From assembly GCA_022013085.1 (NCBI GenBank), contig JAKLQX010000016.1:1-43016 (forward strand): 43,016 nucleotides of DNA. Direction: 5' to 3'. The position numbers and the translations under genes were made by a program. Below the pieces are notes generated by a model. That model did no database searches. It was not told the origin of the DNA and worked only from the letters and a program-made list of their open reading frames with translations. Every line of letters starts with the position of its first letter. Within the stretch, counting starts at the first letter, position 1. Below are positions 8,349 to 17,368 of this stretch, one piece after another. Source of the stretch: Candidatus Omnitrophota bacterium (GTDB lineage: Bacteria; Omnitrophota; Gorgyraeia; Gygaellales; Profunditerraquicolaceae).

Positions 8349-11147
8349 ATGAAAAATGAGTTTATAGTTATTCGTGGTGCCAGGGAGCATAATCTTAAGA
8401 ATATCAACCTGGATTTACCGCGCAACAAACTGATTGTTATAACCGGTTTATCAGGATCCGGAAAATCCAGCCTTGCCTTTGATACGATTTATGCAGAAGG
8501 CCAACGCAGGTATGTTGAGAGCCTTTCCAGTTATGCTCGGCAGTTTCTTGAGCAGCTACAGAAACCAGATGTGGATTTTATCTCTGGTTTATCCCCAGCG
8601 ATTGCCATCCAACAACGTTCGGCAGGAGGCAATCCCCGCTCAACTGTTGCTACACAAACGGAGATATATGATTATCTAAGGCTATTATTTGCCAGGATAG
8701 GCAAGGTGCACTGTTATAAATGCGGCCTGTTGATTCAAAGTCAAAGTGCGCAGGAGATAGTTGAATCAATTATGAATTTTCAAGCGAATAATGATGTGCA
8801 GATTCTTGCTGGTTTAATCCAAGGGAAAAAAGGACAACATAAAGATATTTTTTCGCAGATTCAGAAATCCGGATTTGTGCGTGCCAGGGTAGACGGTAAA
8901 ATTTATGAATTACCCGCAAAAATAAAATTAGCTAGATATAAACTCCATAATATAGAAGTAGTGGTTGATCGCTTGCATGTTCAGCCGGATGTTTTAAAGC
9001 GGCTTACGGATTCTATTGAAACTGCTCTTAAAGTAGGCAAGGGCACGGTTATTATTGCTAAAACAGGCGCATCCCGGGACTTAATCTTTAGTGAACAATA
9101 TGCCTGCGCTAATTGCCAAATAAGCTACGCAGAGATTAATCCACGAAATTTTTCTTTTAATTCCCCTTATGGGGCATGTCCTGAATGTAATGGCTTAGGA
9201 ATTAAGCTTGAATTTGATCCGGATTTAATTATTCCAGATAAAAATAAGAGCATTAATGCCGGAGCCCTCCAACCGTGGAAGCGTGGCGGTAGAGGCTATA
9301 TCCTTTATTATCGTTGGTTGATACGGGAGTTAAGCCATCGCTTAAAGTTTTCCCTGGATGAGCCTTTTAAGAAATTACCCAAGTTTGCGCAGAAGGCAAT
9401 TCTTTATGGCACAGATGAGATAATCGGTAGTAAACCATTTGAGGGGGTTATCCATAATTTAGAAAGGCTATTTAATCAAACAGACAGCGATTATCTGAAA
9501 GAAGAAATTAGCAGGTTCATGTCCAGCCTCCCTTGCCCGGCATGTTTTGGCGCCAGGCTTAAGCCGGAAAGTTTATCAATAAGGATTAATCAAAAGAATA
9601 TTCGGGAGATCACCTGTATGTCTATAAAAGAGGCAATGAATTTTTTTTCTTGCCTAAAATTAACAGAAAAAGAAAAATTAGTCAGTTATCAGGCATTAAA
9701 AGAAATAACTCAAAAATTGAAATTTTGCGTTGATGTTGGCTTGGACTATTTAACTTTGGACCGTAAAAGTGCAACTTTATCCGGTGGAGAGGCGCAGAGA
9801 ATACGCTTAGCTACTCAGGTGGGTTCTGGGCTGGTAGGGGTTTTATATGTTTTGGATGAGCCGAGCATTGGTTTGCATCAACGGGACAATGAAAAACTAC
9901 TCTCTACTTTAAAGGCACTGCGGGATTTAGGCAATACCCTGGTAGTTGTTGAGCATGACCAAGCTACTATTTTAAGCGCGGATCATATTGTGGATTTAGG
10001 CCCCGGGGCAGGCAGGCATGGAGGTAAGGTTATTTTTTCGGGTAATAAAGAGGAGCTTTTAAAAAGTGAAGATTCCTTAACCGCAAAATATATCCGTAAG
10101 GAGCTTTCGATTCAGCCGCCTGTAAACAGACGCACCTGGCGGAATAAGAAATATATTGAGATAAAAGGGGTTTGCGAACATAACCTTAAAAATATTAATT
10201 TGCGTTTTCCTTTAGGCACGTTTATTTGTGTAACCGGAGTATCAGGATCTGGTAAATCTACTTTAATTAGTGATATACTTTATCCAGCCTTAGCTCAGAG
10301 GATATATCGATCTAAAGTTAAACCCGGGGCATTTAAGAGTATAAGCGGGACAGAACAAATTGACCAGGTAATTGTCGTTGATCAGCAGCCAATCGGCAGA
10401 ACTCCACGTTCAAACCCGGCAACTTATACCGGAGTATTTGCTCATATAAGAGATTTATTCGCCCAGCTTCCAGAAGCGCGTCAACGAGGCTATAAACCGG
10501 GCAGATTTTCATTTAATGTTAAAGGCGGCCGCTGTGAGTCTTGCGGAGGCGATGGGATAAAGAAGATTGAAATGCATTTTTTACCTGATGTATATGTAAA
10601 ATGCGAGCTGTGCAAGGGGTTAAGGTTTAATAACGCGACTTTAGAGGTAAAATATAAAGGCAAATCTATAGCAGATGTTTTAGAGATGACGGCTGAGGAG
10701 GCCTCGGGGTTGTTTAGTAATATCCCGAAAATAAAAAATACCTTTGAATATTTAAATGACGTGGGGTTAGGCTATATTCAATTGGGCCAAAGCGCTACTA
10801 CTCTTTCCGGAGGAGAGGCGCAAAGGATTAAGCTTTCTTCGGAATTATGTAAACGCTCAACCGGAAAAACTCTTTATCTTCTTGATGAGCCTACTACCGG
10901 TTTGCATTTTGCCGACGTAGCTAAGTTATTATCTGTGTTAGGAAAATTAGTTGAGCGTCATAATACTGTTGTAGTAGTTGAACATAATTTAGAGGTAATT
11001 AAATGCGCCGATTTTATTATTGACTTGGGGCCTGAGGGCGGGGATAAGGGTGGAGAGGTCGTCGCTTCCTGTAGCCCGGAAGAGTTGATAAAAATAGACA
11101 AATCTTATACTGCTAAGTTTCTTAGAGAGGTTTTAATAAAAAAATGA
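8349..11147 (+). CDS. uvrA: Excinuclease ABC subunit A
   Basis: UvrA is the damage-sensing ATPase of nucleotide excision repair and acts with UvrB and UvrC. The 932 residues match the family. Two ABC ATPase modules are present, with Walker A motifs GLSGSGKSS near residue 33 and GVSGSGKST in the second half, and signature motifs LSGGEAQRI in both. Zinc-binding pairs are visible as CYKCG, CANC with CPEC, CPAC, and CESCGGDG with CELC. No uvrB or uvrC is in the window. The ATG has little Shine-Dalgarno. A palindromic element starts directly after the stop codon. Confidence 0.97.
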   Translation: MKNEFIVIRGAREHNLKNINLDLPRNKLIVITGLSGSGKSSLAFDTIYAEGQRRYVESLSSYARQFLEQLQKPDVDFISGLSPAIAIQQRSAGGNPRSTVATQTEIYDYLRLLFARIGKVHCYKCGLLIQSQSAQEIVESIMNFQANNDVQILAGLIQGKKGQHKDIFSQIQKSGFVRARVDGKIYELPAKIKLARYKLHNIEVVVDRLHVQPDVLKRLTDSIETALKVGKGTVIIAKTGASRDLIFSEQYACANCQISYAEINPRNFSFNSPYGACPECNGLGIKLEFDPDLIIPDKNKSINAGALQPWKRGGRGYILYYRWLIRELSHRLKFSLDEPFKKLPKFAQKAILYGTDEIIGSKPFEGVIHNLERLFNQTDSDYLKEEISRFMSSLPCPACFGARLKPESLSIRINQKNIREITCMSIKEAMNFFSCLKLTEKEKLVSYQALKEITQKLKFCVDVGLDYLTLDRKSATLSGGEAQRIRLATQVGSGLVGVLYVLDEPSIGLHQRDNEKLLSTLKALRDLGNTLVVVEHDQATILSADHIVDLGPGAGRHGGKVIFSGNKEELLKSEDSLTAKYIRKELSIQPPVNRRTWRNKKYIEIKGVCEHNLKNINLRFPLGTFICVTGVSGSGKSTLISDILYPALAQRIYRSKVKPGAFKSISGTEQIDQVIVVDQQPIGRTPRSNPATYTGVFAHIRDLFAQLPEARQRGYKPGRFSFNVKGGRCESCGGDGIKKIEMHFLPDVYVKCELCKGLRFNNATLEVKYKGKSIADVLEMTAEEASGLFSNIPKIKNTFEYLNDVGLGYIQLGQSATTLSGGEAQRIKLSSELCKRSTGKTLYLLDEPTTGLHFADVAKLLSVLGKLVERHNTVVVVEHNLEVIKCADFIIDLGPEGGDKGGEVVASCSPEELIKIDKSYTAKFLREVLIKK

Positions 11148-11222
11148 ACCCCGCACCTTCTAAATATTCAGCTATTAAAGTCGTAAGGTTTAAAGAATTG
11201 AATAAAAAAGAAGGTGCGGGGT
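11148..11222. repeat. CCCGCACCTT element, copy 1
   Basis: Perfect 14-bp inverted arms ACCCCGCACCTTCT and AGAAGGTGCGGGGT enclose a 47-bp A/T-rich interior. Homologous elements lie at 35747-35807 and 40524-40597. The right arm contains an AAGAAGG Shine-Dalgarno and the first two bases of the GTG start of the next gene. Confidence 0.85.
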
Positions 11223-13692
11223 GAAGATAAAAATTGTCGGTGTATTTATTTTGATATCATTTTTTATTTCTATGGCTATAGCTTATGATGATCCTAAGGA
11301 AGCAGAACTGCTTTTTATGGCTAAGAAAGCCTACGAGGACGGTTTTTATGAGGTTACTTTGGGGATGCTAGAAAGGTTCCAAAAAGGTTTTCCGGATTCT
11401 GAAAAAATAAACGAAGCGCGGCTACTAAAAGGGCAAAGTTATTTTCACCAGGGCCGTTACATGGAGACATTAAATACGCTTGAAGCTTTATTGGTTGATC
11501 CCGAAGCCGCCAGTCTTAAAGATGCCATTTATTTCTGGATGGCAGAGGTGCATTTTAAAGGCAATAATTTTGAAAAAGCTGTTGTTTTTTATCAGAAATT
11601 AATCAATGATTTTCCGCAGTCGTCTTATGTGCCGGCAGCATATTATTCATTAGGATGGTCATTTTCTCAAATGGGGAAATACGATCAAGCTTTACAAAAC
11701 TTAAAAAGCTTGCGGGAGAAGTTTCCTAATGAGCCACAAAGCAAAGACGCTGCCTTTAAATTGATTGAGTGTTTATATAACCTTAAAAATTATTCTGAAT
11801 TAGCAAGTAAGATTAAATTTGTGCTTAAGCTTTATGCTTTTGATACATTACGCTTGCCCTATTTATATTTTTACCTGGCGGAATCTGAATATTATCTGGG
11901 TAATCTTAATGAGGCAGCTAAGAATTATTTTAAATCAGCGCAAGCTTTTAAGGATGAAAAGGCCCAGGCTTTGGCAAAATTAGGTTTAAGCTGGTCTTAT
12001 CTTAAGCTCAAAAAATATGAGGAAGCTGAAGAGATTTTTGCTGATATCAGGCAAAGCAGCCTGGATAAGAAAAACCTGGATATCCTTATATTGGGCCAAG
12101 CAGCGTTAATGTCACAGTCTAACCGGATTTACGAAGCAAAAAAGCTCTATCAGCAACTTATTGACGTTAGCAACGATCCCTTGATACGCCTTCAGGGCTA
12201 TATAGGTAAAGCCGATGCGTTTTATAATTTAGCTGAGTATGCCCAAGCGGTTAAAGTATATGAAGAGGGCCTGGCGGATATAGCCAAAACGAATAATCAA
12301 GCCAATGGGACAAATGAACTGATTGATAAGTTACGTTACAATTTGGGCCTAGCTTATATAAAACAAGGGGCAGTTAAATCCGGGATAGCTGTATTTAAAG
12401 ATATCGCTGAGGAAAGCGTTGATTCGGTTGTAAAGATTGGGGCGCTTTGCCGAATAGGTGATACTTATCAGGATGCCGGCGAATACTTGAAAGCAGAAGA
12501 GGTTTACGCAAAGATTTTGAAACAATTCCCTGATTCATCTTTCGCGGATTATACGTTATATCAAATCGGGCTCTCGCAACTAAAGAGGCTGGATTACATA
12601 TCTGCGATTGCTTCATTTAAGCTCTTGATAAAGAATTATCCACAATCAAAATTTCTAGAGGATACAATTTATTCTTTAGGGGTTTCCTATTTTTATAAAC
12701 AAGATTATGGTTTAAGTTGCGAAATTTTAGCTAAGTTTAAAAATGAGTTTAAGGGTAGCCGATTGTCTGGGCAGGCCATTTTTACGTTGGGGCTAGCCTT
12801 TCTTAATTTGGGAAAAATTGATGAAGCGTTCAATATTTTTAATGATATCCTCAAGCAGTATCCTCAAGACACTGAATTAATGCAGAAGGCGGAATATGAG
12901 ATTGCAGATTGTTATTATAAACTGGGCCAGGAAAAAGAAGCAGTAAGGCGGTTTAAGTTCTTGCGTGCTAAATACCCCGATTCGAAGCTTATTCCGGAAA
13001 TTATGTGGTGGCTGGGCAAATATTATTACCGTTTGAATGATTTAAACCTAGCGCGCAGGTATTTTAGCTCTCTGGCAAATGACTTTCCGAGTAATAGTTT
13101 AGCTGGGGATGCATTATATGCTTTAGGTTTAGTTTTTAGGGATGAGTTTAAGCTTGGGCAGGCAGTTGATAGCTTTAAAATGGCGATTAAGTTTACAGGC
13201 GGAGAGTCAAAGGCGGAAGCTGCTTTAGCTATAGCTGATATTTATTTCCATCAGGAAAGATTTGAAGAGGCACTTAGTGAGTACAATCAGATTCTTAAAA
13301 CATACCCCAATCTAGGCTTTTTGGTTTTTCCCGGAATAGCTAGATGTTATTACAAACTGCTGGATTATGAACAAGCGAAATTATTTTATCAAAAAGCTTT
13401 AAAGTTGATTGATATTAAGGACGCAAGCGACATTCAATTTAGTTTAGCTGAGGTGTATGAGGCTAAGAATGAACTGGATGCTGCAATTACAATGTATCTT
13501 AAATTAGCGGATACTTATAATGATAATACGCAGTTATCAATTCGCGCGCTTTTACGCGCTGCAAAGATCTACGAAGACAAGGATGATTTTAAGAGCGCTT
13601 TAGGTATATACGAAAAAATCACGCAGAATAAGACCGAAGAATCAAAATTTGCTCAGGAGCGGATTGAGTGGATCAAGGCGAGTATCAAATAA
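11221..13692 (+). CDS. Large exported TPR protein
   Basis: The 823 residues begin with a signal peptide (MKIKIVGVFILISFFISMAIA, cleavage near AYDD) and are otherwise almost entirely tandem TPR-type helical pairs from about residue 25 to the end. Repeats such as YxxAxYxLGxxYxxxGxYDxALxxF and KYPDSKLIPEIMW resemble BamD/YbgF-type TPRs, so a periplasmic or envelope scaffold role is likely. No catalytic motif is seen. The start is the GTG at 11221, placed at the edge of the repeat whose right arm gives the Shine-Dalgarno. The partner is unknown. A promoter for the pilus-linked genes follows. Confidence 0.85.
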   Translation: MKIKIVGVFILISFFISMAIAYDDPKEAELLFMAKKAYEDGFYEVTLGMLERFQKGFPDSEKINEARLLKGQSYFHQGRYMETLNTLEALLVDPEAASLKDAIYFWMAEVHFKGNNFEKAVVFYQKLINDFPQSSYVPAAYYSLGWSFSQMGKYDQALQNLKSLREKFPNEPQSKDAAFKLIECLYNLKNYSELASKIKFVLKLYAFDTLRLPYLYFYLAESEYYLGNLNEAAKNYFKSAQAFKDEKAQALAKLGLSWSYLKLKKYEEAEEIFADIRQSSLDKKNLDILILGQAALMSQSNRIYEAKKLYQQLIDVSNDPLIRLQGYIGKADAFYNLAEYAQAVKVYEEGLADIAKTNNQANGTNELIDKLRYNLGLAYIKQGAVKSGIAVFKDIAEESVDSVVKIGALCRIGDTYQDAGEYLKAEEVYAKILKQFPDSSFADYTLYQIGLSQLKRLDYISAIASFKLLIKNYPQSKFLEDTIYSLGVSYFYKQDYGLSCEILAKFKNEFKGSRLSGQAIFTLGLAFLNLGKIDEAFNIFNDILKQYPQDTELMQKAEYEIADCYYKLGQEKEAVRRFKFLRAKYPDSKLIPEIMWWLGKYYYRLNDLNLARRYFSSLANDFPSNSLAGDALYALGLVFRDEFKLGQAVDSFKMAIKFTGGESKAEAALAIADIYFHQERFEEALSEYNQILKTYPNLGFLVFPGIARCYYKLLDYEQAKLFYQKALKLIDIKDASDIQFSLAEVYEAKNELDAAITMYLKLADTYNDNTQLSIRALLRAAKIYEDKDDFKSALGIYEKITQNKTEESKFAQERIEWIKASIK

Positions 13693-13697
13693 AGTAG

Positions 13698-13725
13698 TTG
13701 ACTTATTTTGGTTTATTTATAAAAT
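13698..13725 (+). promoter_or_regulatory. Sigma-70-type promoter
   Basis: TTGACT at 13698-13703 and TAAAAT at 13720-13725 are 16 nt apart. The predicted transcript has a leader of about 135 nt that contains the structured hairpin element at 13766-13862 before the wHTH gene. Confidence 0.6.
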
Positions 13726-13765
13726 ACATGCATAGCCTACCAGCCGGTAGAGATAAAGGAAGGAA

Positions 13766-13862
13766 CACCCCGTGCTTAAAAGGTACCCCGCGCTTATATG
13801 AATTGCGCGGGTGTTCGCCAGGTGGCGAAAATTGCGCGGGTGTGCCCTTATGGGCAAGGAGA
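13766..13862 (+). repeat. Hairpin 5'-UTR element, copy 1 (expanded)
   Basis: It matches the element at 32125-32180: CCCCGCGCTTATA, ATTGCGCGGGTGTG, the hairpin GCCCTTATGGGC, then AGGAGA. This copy is longer, with a repeated first half and an inserted hairpin TCGCCAGGTGGCGA followed by a second ATTGCGCGGGTGT. It ends in the Shine-Dalgarno of the next gene. Confidence 0.75.
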
Positions 13863-13866
13863 GAAA

Positions 13867-14073
13867 ATGATAATTGAAATCGGGATCGTTGCAGGTGAAA
13901 TTTGGCATTACTTGGATCAGCACGGAGAGGTTGGTTTTTCTAACCTAGTTAAGGGGATTGAGCACACTCCTGATAATGTGTTGTTGAGTTTAGGTTGGCT
14001 TGCCCGTGAAGGCCATGTAATTTTAGTCAAAATTAATAATGGTTACCAGATTTCTTTAAGGAAAGATGCCTGA
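13867..14073 (+). CDS. Winged helix-turn-helix protein (DUF2582-like)
   Basis: A 68-residue protein resembling the DUF2582 winged-helix family, seen in IGIVAGEIWHYLDQHGEV and the later LSLGWLAREGHVILV wing segment. I use the ATG at 13867, five bases after AAGGAGAG, instead of the track start at 13798, because the extra N-terminal residues would be translated from the hairpin element. It overlaps the following pilin-like gene by 8 nt, so a regulatory or accessory link to the pilus locus is possible but unproven. Confidence 0.75.
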   Translation: MIIEIGIVAGEIWHYLDQHGEVGFSNLVKGIEHTPDNVLLSLGWLAREGHVILVKINNGYQISLRKDA

Positions 14074-14443
14074 TAGCAATAGAAAAGGAGTGCTTCTTCT
14101 TATTGTTATAGGGACTATTCTTGTGGTCGTAACACTGAGTACTGTTATGCTTAGAATTATGCTTAGCCAATCACGTTTAACCCACCATCAAGTAAGTAGG
14201 ATTCAAGCCCAGTATGCTGCTAAAGCTGGAGTTATTTATGCCTTGGAAAAGCTACGCAGAAATGATGATGCATGCTGGAGTAGTGGTTCCTATACCAGGA
14301 TTATGCGGAAGTCTGGCGCAGCCGCATGTGTTGTTATTGAACCAAACCTGCCTAATTCAGTTTCGCAAGTTGATATTACTGTAGGTGCTCTTGTTTCTGG
14401 CTCGCGTAAAATAAGCGCCAAAGCTACCTATACCTATCTTTAA
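14066..14443 (+). CDS. Minor pilin-like protein (PilX-type)
   Basis: The 125-residue protein starts with a short basic leader, then the hydrophobic helix GVLLLIVIGTILVVVTLSTVML, followed by a helix rich in Gln and Ala (QVSRIQAQYAAKAGVIYALEKL) typical of PilX-type minor pilins and type II secretion GspK proteins, and a small C-terminal domain with two cysteines. The position before the hydrophobic segment is KG, as expected for prepilin peptidase, although the usual Glu5 is missing, as in GspK-type proteins. It overlaps the wHTH gene and precedes the main pilus operon. Confidence 0.75.
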   Translation: MPDSNRKGVLLLIVIGTILVVVTLSTVMLRIMLSQSRLTHHQVSRIQAQYAAKAGVIYALEKLRRNDDACWSSGSYTRIMRKSGAAACVVIEPNLPNSVSQVDITVGALVSGSRKISAKATYTYL

Positions 14444-14479
14444 TTGAACCCACAATTCATCGCGTAAATCTATTATAAT

Positions 14480-14553
14480 CTAAGTAAGTCTATAATAATC
14501 GTCCTGTTAACATCTATATTTTATGCTCGGAAAACTAACATTCTAAGTAAGTC
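14480..14553 (+). promoter_or_regulatory. Direct repeats CTAAGTAAGTC, candidate operator
   Basis: The 11-mer CTAAGTAAGTC occurs at 14480-14490 and again at 14543-14553, 63 bp apart (about six helical turns). Related GTAAGTTTATA and GTAACTTATA strings lie between the second copy and the start codon. The downstream gene encodes a small DNA-binding protein, so autoregulation is plausible. Confidence 0.5.
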
Positions 14554-14578
14554 CAGGTAAGTTTATATAAAAAAACAC

Positions 14579-14607
14579 TTGACAAGATATGTGTATTATG
14601 TTTTAAT
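14579..14607 (+). promoter_or_regulatory. Strong sigma-70 promoter of the pil operon
   Basis: A perfect -35 TTGACA at 14579-14584 is followed after 17 nt by TTTAAT at 14602-14607 (five of six consensus bases). It reads into the HTH gene and the pilM-pilC operon, with about 33 nt of leader. Confidence 0.8.
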
Positions 14608-14646
14608 TAAGCCTATAGTAACTTATAGCTAAAGGAAGTAAAACTT

Positions 14647-14838
14647 ATGTCAAGGCTTATAGATATTGATGAGTTAGCAGAATACCTAAAATTAAAGAAG
14701 CAGACTATATATAATTGGCTTAATCAAGGCAAGATTTCTGGAATGAAGGTAGGGGGAGTTTGGAGGTTCGATCGCCGCGATATTGATACTTGGTTGAGGA
14801 GTAAAAAACGGACTTCTACTTCAGGAGAACAGTTATGA
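14647..14838 (+). CDS. Excisionase-type helix-turn-helix protein
   Basis: A 63-residue DNA-binding protein of the MerR-like excisionase fold: IDELAEYLKLKKQTIYNWLNQGKI is the helix-turn-helix and KVGGVWRFDRRDIDTWL the wing and recognition end. An AAGGAAG Shine-Dalgarno precedes the ATG. It overlaps pilM by 4 nt (ATGA), so it is part of the pilus operon and is a good candidate for its transcriptional regulator. Direct repeats in the upstream region could be its binding sites. No integrase is nearby, so a phage-type excisionase role is unlikely. Confidence 0.85.
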   Translation: MSRLIDIDELAEYLKLKKQTIYNWLNQGKISGMKVGGVWRFDRRDIDTWLRSKKRTSTSGEQL

Positions 14839-16394
14839 ATTCTCTAGGAATATATTTTGGGACCAATTCAATTGGCTTGGCAGAGGGAAATAATAAGAGG
14901 CTGGTGAATAGCGTAATTATCTCCCAGGCGAGTATATTTTCCGGTGATTTTGAGGAGAAGGTTCCCACGGACGTAAAAATTGTTGCGCTGATTAAGGATG
15001 CATTGCGTACCAATCATATGAATGTCGACCATGGGAGTATTTGTATTTCCGGACAGGATCTTATAATCCGCACTTTTGAAATTCCCAGGTTGCCGAGTAA
15101 TGAGCTGCAAAATGCAATTAATTTTGAAGCCAAGAAGTACATTCCTTTTAAACTGGAGGATTTAGTTTATAATTTTCAAGTTGAGCCAAATAAGAAAAAT
15201 AGGCTAAATACCATATTATTTGTTGGTATGAAGAAAGAGGTCCTGGAAAAATATGTTTCTATATCCAGGCAGTTAAATATTAAGATTAACGATGTTGAGT
15301 ATTCTGCTTTTAGCCTTTTGCGTTTTTTAAAGTTATGCGGAGCAAAAGACAGCGGAGTTATTGCCAGCTTTTGTTTTGACCTAGATAATGAGGATGAAAT
15401 AAATTTTGTGGTTTCTGAAAACGGATTCCCATTTTTTAGCCGGGATATAATACTTGCTTCTGCTATAAACGATTTGGATGGTTCTGTTGTTAATGATCGA
15501 GTAAAAAAGTATGATAAGTTAAAGAGCGAAATACGCGTTTTTCAGGATTATTACCGCCGTAAGTTTCCAGATAAGGGAATTAAAACCCTTTATGTACTTT
15601 CTGGCCAGGATATACGCGAGGACCTGAGAGATTTTTTTACTAGTTGTGGTATTTCAGCAAAATTTGTTGATACCAGTAAGGTTTTAGGTAAAGGCGTAAC
15701 TTATTCTTCAATTCTTGCCAAAAGCTTCGGGGCAGTTCTTTTTAGGGACATGCCTTTAAAAGTAAAGATCAATCTTTTTAACACACGGCTAAAGGCAGCT
15801 AGTGCTATAGGTGAAAAGGATATTTTTGCCTTTTTGGAAGGCATAAAGATAGATTTTAAAGTTATATTCCTGGGTATTTTCATATTCGCAGCTACTTTTG
15901 GTTATGGTATATACAGAACGCTACCAGTGCGTGAAGAATTAAACTCTATGAAAAATAATAGGTTGAAACTAGCCTCGGTTTCCGCAGGAGAAGATTTTAC
16001 GGTTTTAGTTGCCCGGGAAAAAAATCTTAAAAAGAAGCTGAATAATTTAGACAGTTTAATTAAAGACCAGCTTTATGCCACTTACTTTTTAGATATTATA
16101 CCAAAGGTTTTGCCGGAAGGCGCCTGGCTTACTAAGTTTATTTCTACGCGCAAAGAAGATGGCCGGCCTGAAGTTATTCTTGAGGGGGAGGCTTATTTAG
16201 GTGATAGTGATAAAGAATTTGAAGTAGTAAGTAAATTTTTATCCAATCTTAAGAGCAATCAGTTTTTTTCCAAGAACTTTAAAGAAATAACTATTACTTC
16301 TGTTGATCGTAGGGTAATCGGCGATGAGAGTGTGGCGATTTTTAGTATTGCTTGTAGAAATTATCCGGAGATAAAGCAAGATGGTAGCAATTGA
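14835..16394 (+). CDS. pilM: PilM-PilN fusion, type IV pilus inner-membrane platform
   Basis: The 519 residues join two pilus proteins that are usually separate. Residues 1-320 are PilM-like, with an actin-fold start (GIYFGTNSIGLAEG), IPRLPSNELQNAINFEAKKY and the later LYVLSGQDIREDL. A basic linker leads to one transmembrane helix at about 342-362 (FKVIFLGIFIFAATFGYGIY), then a coiled segment and a ferredoxin-like PilN C-domain (LPEGAWLTKF at about 430). In known systems PilM is cytoplasmic and binds the PilN N-terminus, so the fusion would fix their one-to-one pairing. The gene overlaps pilO by 14 nt. Confidence 0.85.
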   Translation: MNSLGIYFGTNSIGLAEGNNKRLVNSVIISQASIFSGDFEEKVPTDVKIVALIKDALRTNHMNVDHGSICISGQDLIIRTFEIPRLPSNELQNAINFEAKKYIPFKLEDLVYNFQVEPNKKNRLNTILFVGMKKEVLEKYVSISRQLNIKINDVEYSAFSLLRFLKLCGAKDSGVIASFCFDLDNEDEINFVVSENGFPFFSRDIILASAINDLDGSVVNDRVKKYDKLKSEIRVFQDYYRRKFPDKGIKTLYVLSGQDIREDLRDFFTSCGISAKFVDTSKVLGKGVTYSSILAKSFGAVLFRDMPLKVKINLFNTRLKAASAIGEKDIFAFLEGIKIDFKVIFLGIFIFAATFGYGIYRTLPVREELNSMKNNRLKLASVSAGEDFTVLVAREKNLKKKLNNLDSLIKDQLYATYFLDIIPKVLPEGAWLTKFISTRKEDGRPEVILEGEAYLGDSDKEFEVVSKFLSNLKSNQFFSKNFKEITITSVDRRVIGDESVAIFSIACRNYPEIKQDGSN

Positions 16395-16908
16395 TTTCTT
16401 CAGTAAGAATAAAAACAAAATTATAAATGCTGGAGTTATATTACTGTTAATATTTGTGACTTTTTATCTATATAACATACAAAGCAAGCAGCTTGCTTTG
16501 TTAGAGAAAAGTAAAAACGAGGAAATAAAAAAGAGTGAAGTAATCAAAAGTTTAATTCAGGTGGAGAAAGGGATCAACAACTATAAACAAATTTTTAATA
16601 GGAAAGACCTAGGTTCAGTTATTGACGCAATGACTGATATCGCAAAGGACACCAGAGTTAAGGTATCTTCAGTTAAACCCGGAGTGGAGCAGCAATATGC
16701 GGAGTATATAAAGACTCCATTTTTGATTGTGGTTAGAGTTGCGGATTATCATGCTTTGGGACAATTTATTAGCAAGGTCGAGAATTACAAAGATTTGTTT
16801 CTTGTGGAAGACATTAATATTACTACATCTAATAGCATGCAGAGTGATAAAGAGAAAGGGAAAGACTTGGATATTAGTTTAAAGATAAGCACAATAACTT
16901 GTCGATAA
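16381..16908 (+). CDS. pilO: Type IV pilus assembly protein PilO
   Basis: The 175-residue protein has one N-terminal transmembrane helix (about residues 15-31, INAGVILLLIFVTFYLYNI), a coiled-coil segment rich in Lys and Glu, and a C-terminal ferredoxin-like domain with FLIVVRVADYHALGQFISKVE. This is the PilO layout: it partners PilN in the periplasm and aligns the inner-membrane platform. Its position between pilMN and a pilP-like gene supports the call better than sequence identity would, since PilO is poorly conserved. Confidence 0.85.
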   Translation: MVAIDFFSKNKNKIINAGVILLLIFVTFYLYNIQSKQLALLEKSKNEEIKKSEVIKSLIQVEKGINNYKQIFNRKDLGSVIDAMTDIAKDTRVKVSSVKPGVEQQYAEYIKTPFLIVVRVADYHALGQFISKVENYKDLFLVEDINITTSNSMQSDKEKGKDLDISLKISTITCR

Positions 16909-16909
16909 T

Positions 16910-17368
16910 ATGAGAAGAGCGGATAAGTTGTTAAAGTTAATTTTTATCTTAACATTACTGATAAGTTCTGCGCATATAGTTTTCGCAGAAAATAATGACG
17001 ATGGGATAATTTTGCGTCCTGTAATTGTTTATAACTCCGGGGATTTACGTAACCCATTTAGCAACCTATTCCAGTTAAGCAAAGAAAAAGAGGAGCAAAG
17101 TATTCAGGCGCCAAAAGAAATTATTGAACCACAGGTGCCTATGCCTAGCTTGGAAAATTTTAAAGTGCAAGGTGCAATTTGGGGTGGTAAGTTTCCACAA
17201 GTAATTATTAACAACAAAATGTTAAAGGTTGGGGATTTAATTGATGATTTTGAAATAGTAAATATAGAGAAAAAAGGGATTACTTTGAGTTTTAACGGAA
17301 TGATTGCCAATCTAGATTTTACTGGCTATACCCCGGCTTTAGGGAAAGGGGATAAGGAGGAAAAATGA
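16910..17368 (+). CDS. pilP: PilP-like periplasmic pilus protein
   Basis: The 152 residues start with a signal peptide (about 1-26, ending AHIVFA), followed by a short RNPF motif (DLRNPFSNL) and a linker, then a small beta domain with FKVQGAIWGGKFPQVIIN and VGDLIDDFEIVNIEKKGITLSF, the pattern of PilP and GspC HR domains. PilP links the PilN-PilO complex to the secretin PilQ. There is no lipobox, unlike classic PilP lipoproteins. It overlaps pilQ by 4 nt (ATGA). Confidence 0.75.
   Translation: MRRADKLLKLIFILTLLISSAHIVFAENNDDGIILRPVIVYNSGDLRNPFSNLFQLSKEKEEQSIQAPKEIIEPQVPMPSLENFKVQGAIWGGKFPQVIINNKMLKVGDLIDDFEIVNIEKKGITLSFNGMIANLDFTGYTPALGKGDKEEK

Noticed and set aside
13717-13923. 68-residue minus-strand ORF
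   Set aside because: It is antisense to the structured leader and the wHTH gene and has no recognisable domain.
14647-14838. Phage excisionase
   Set aside because: It overlaps pilM in a pilus operon, and no integrase or att site is adjacent, so a host regulator is more likely.
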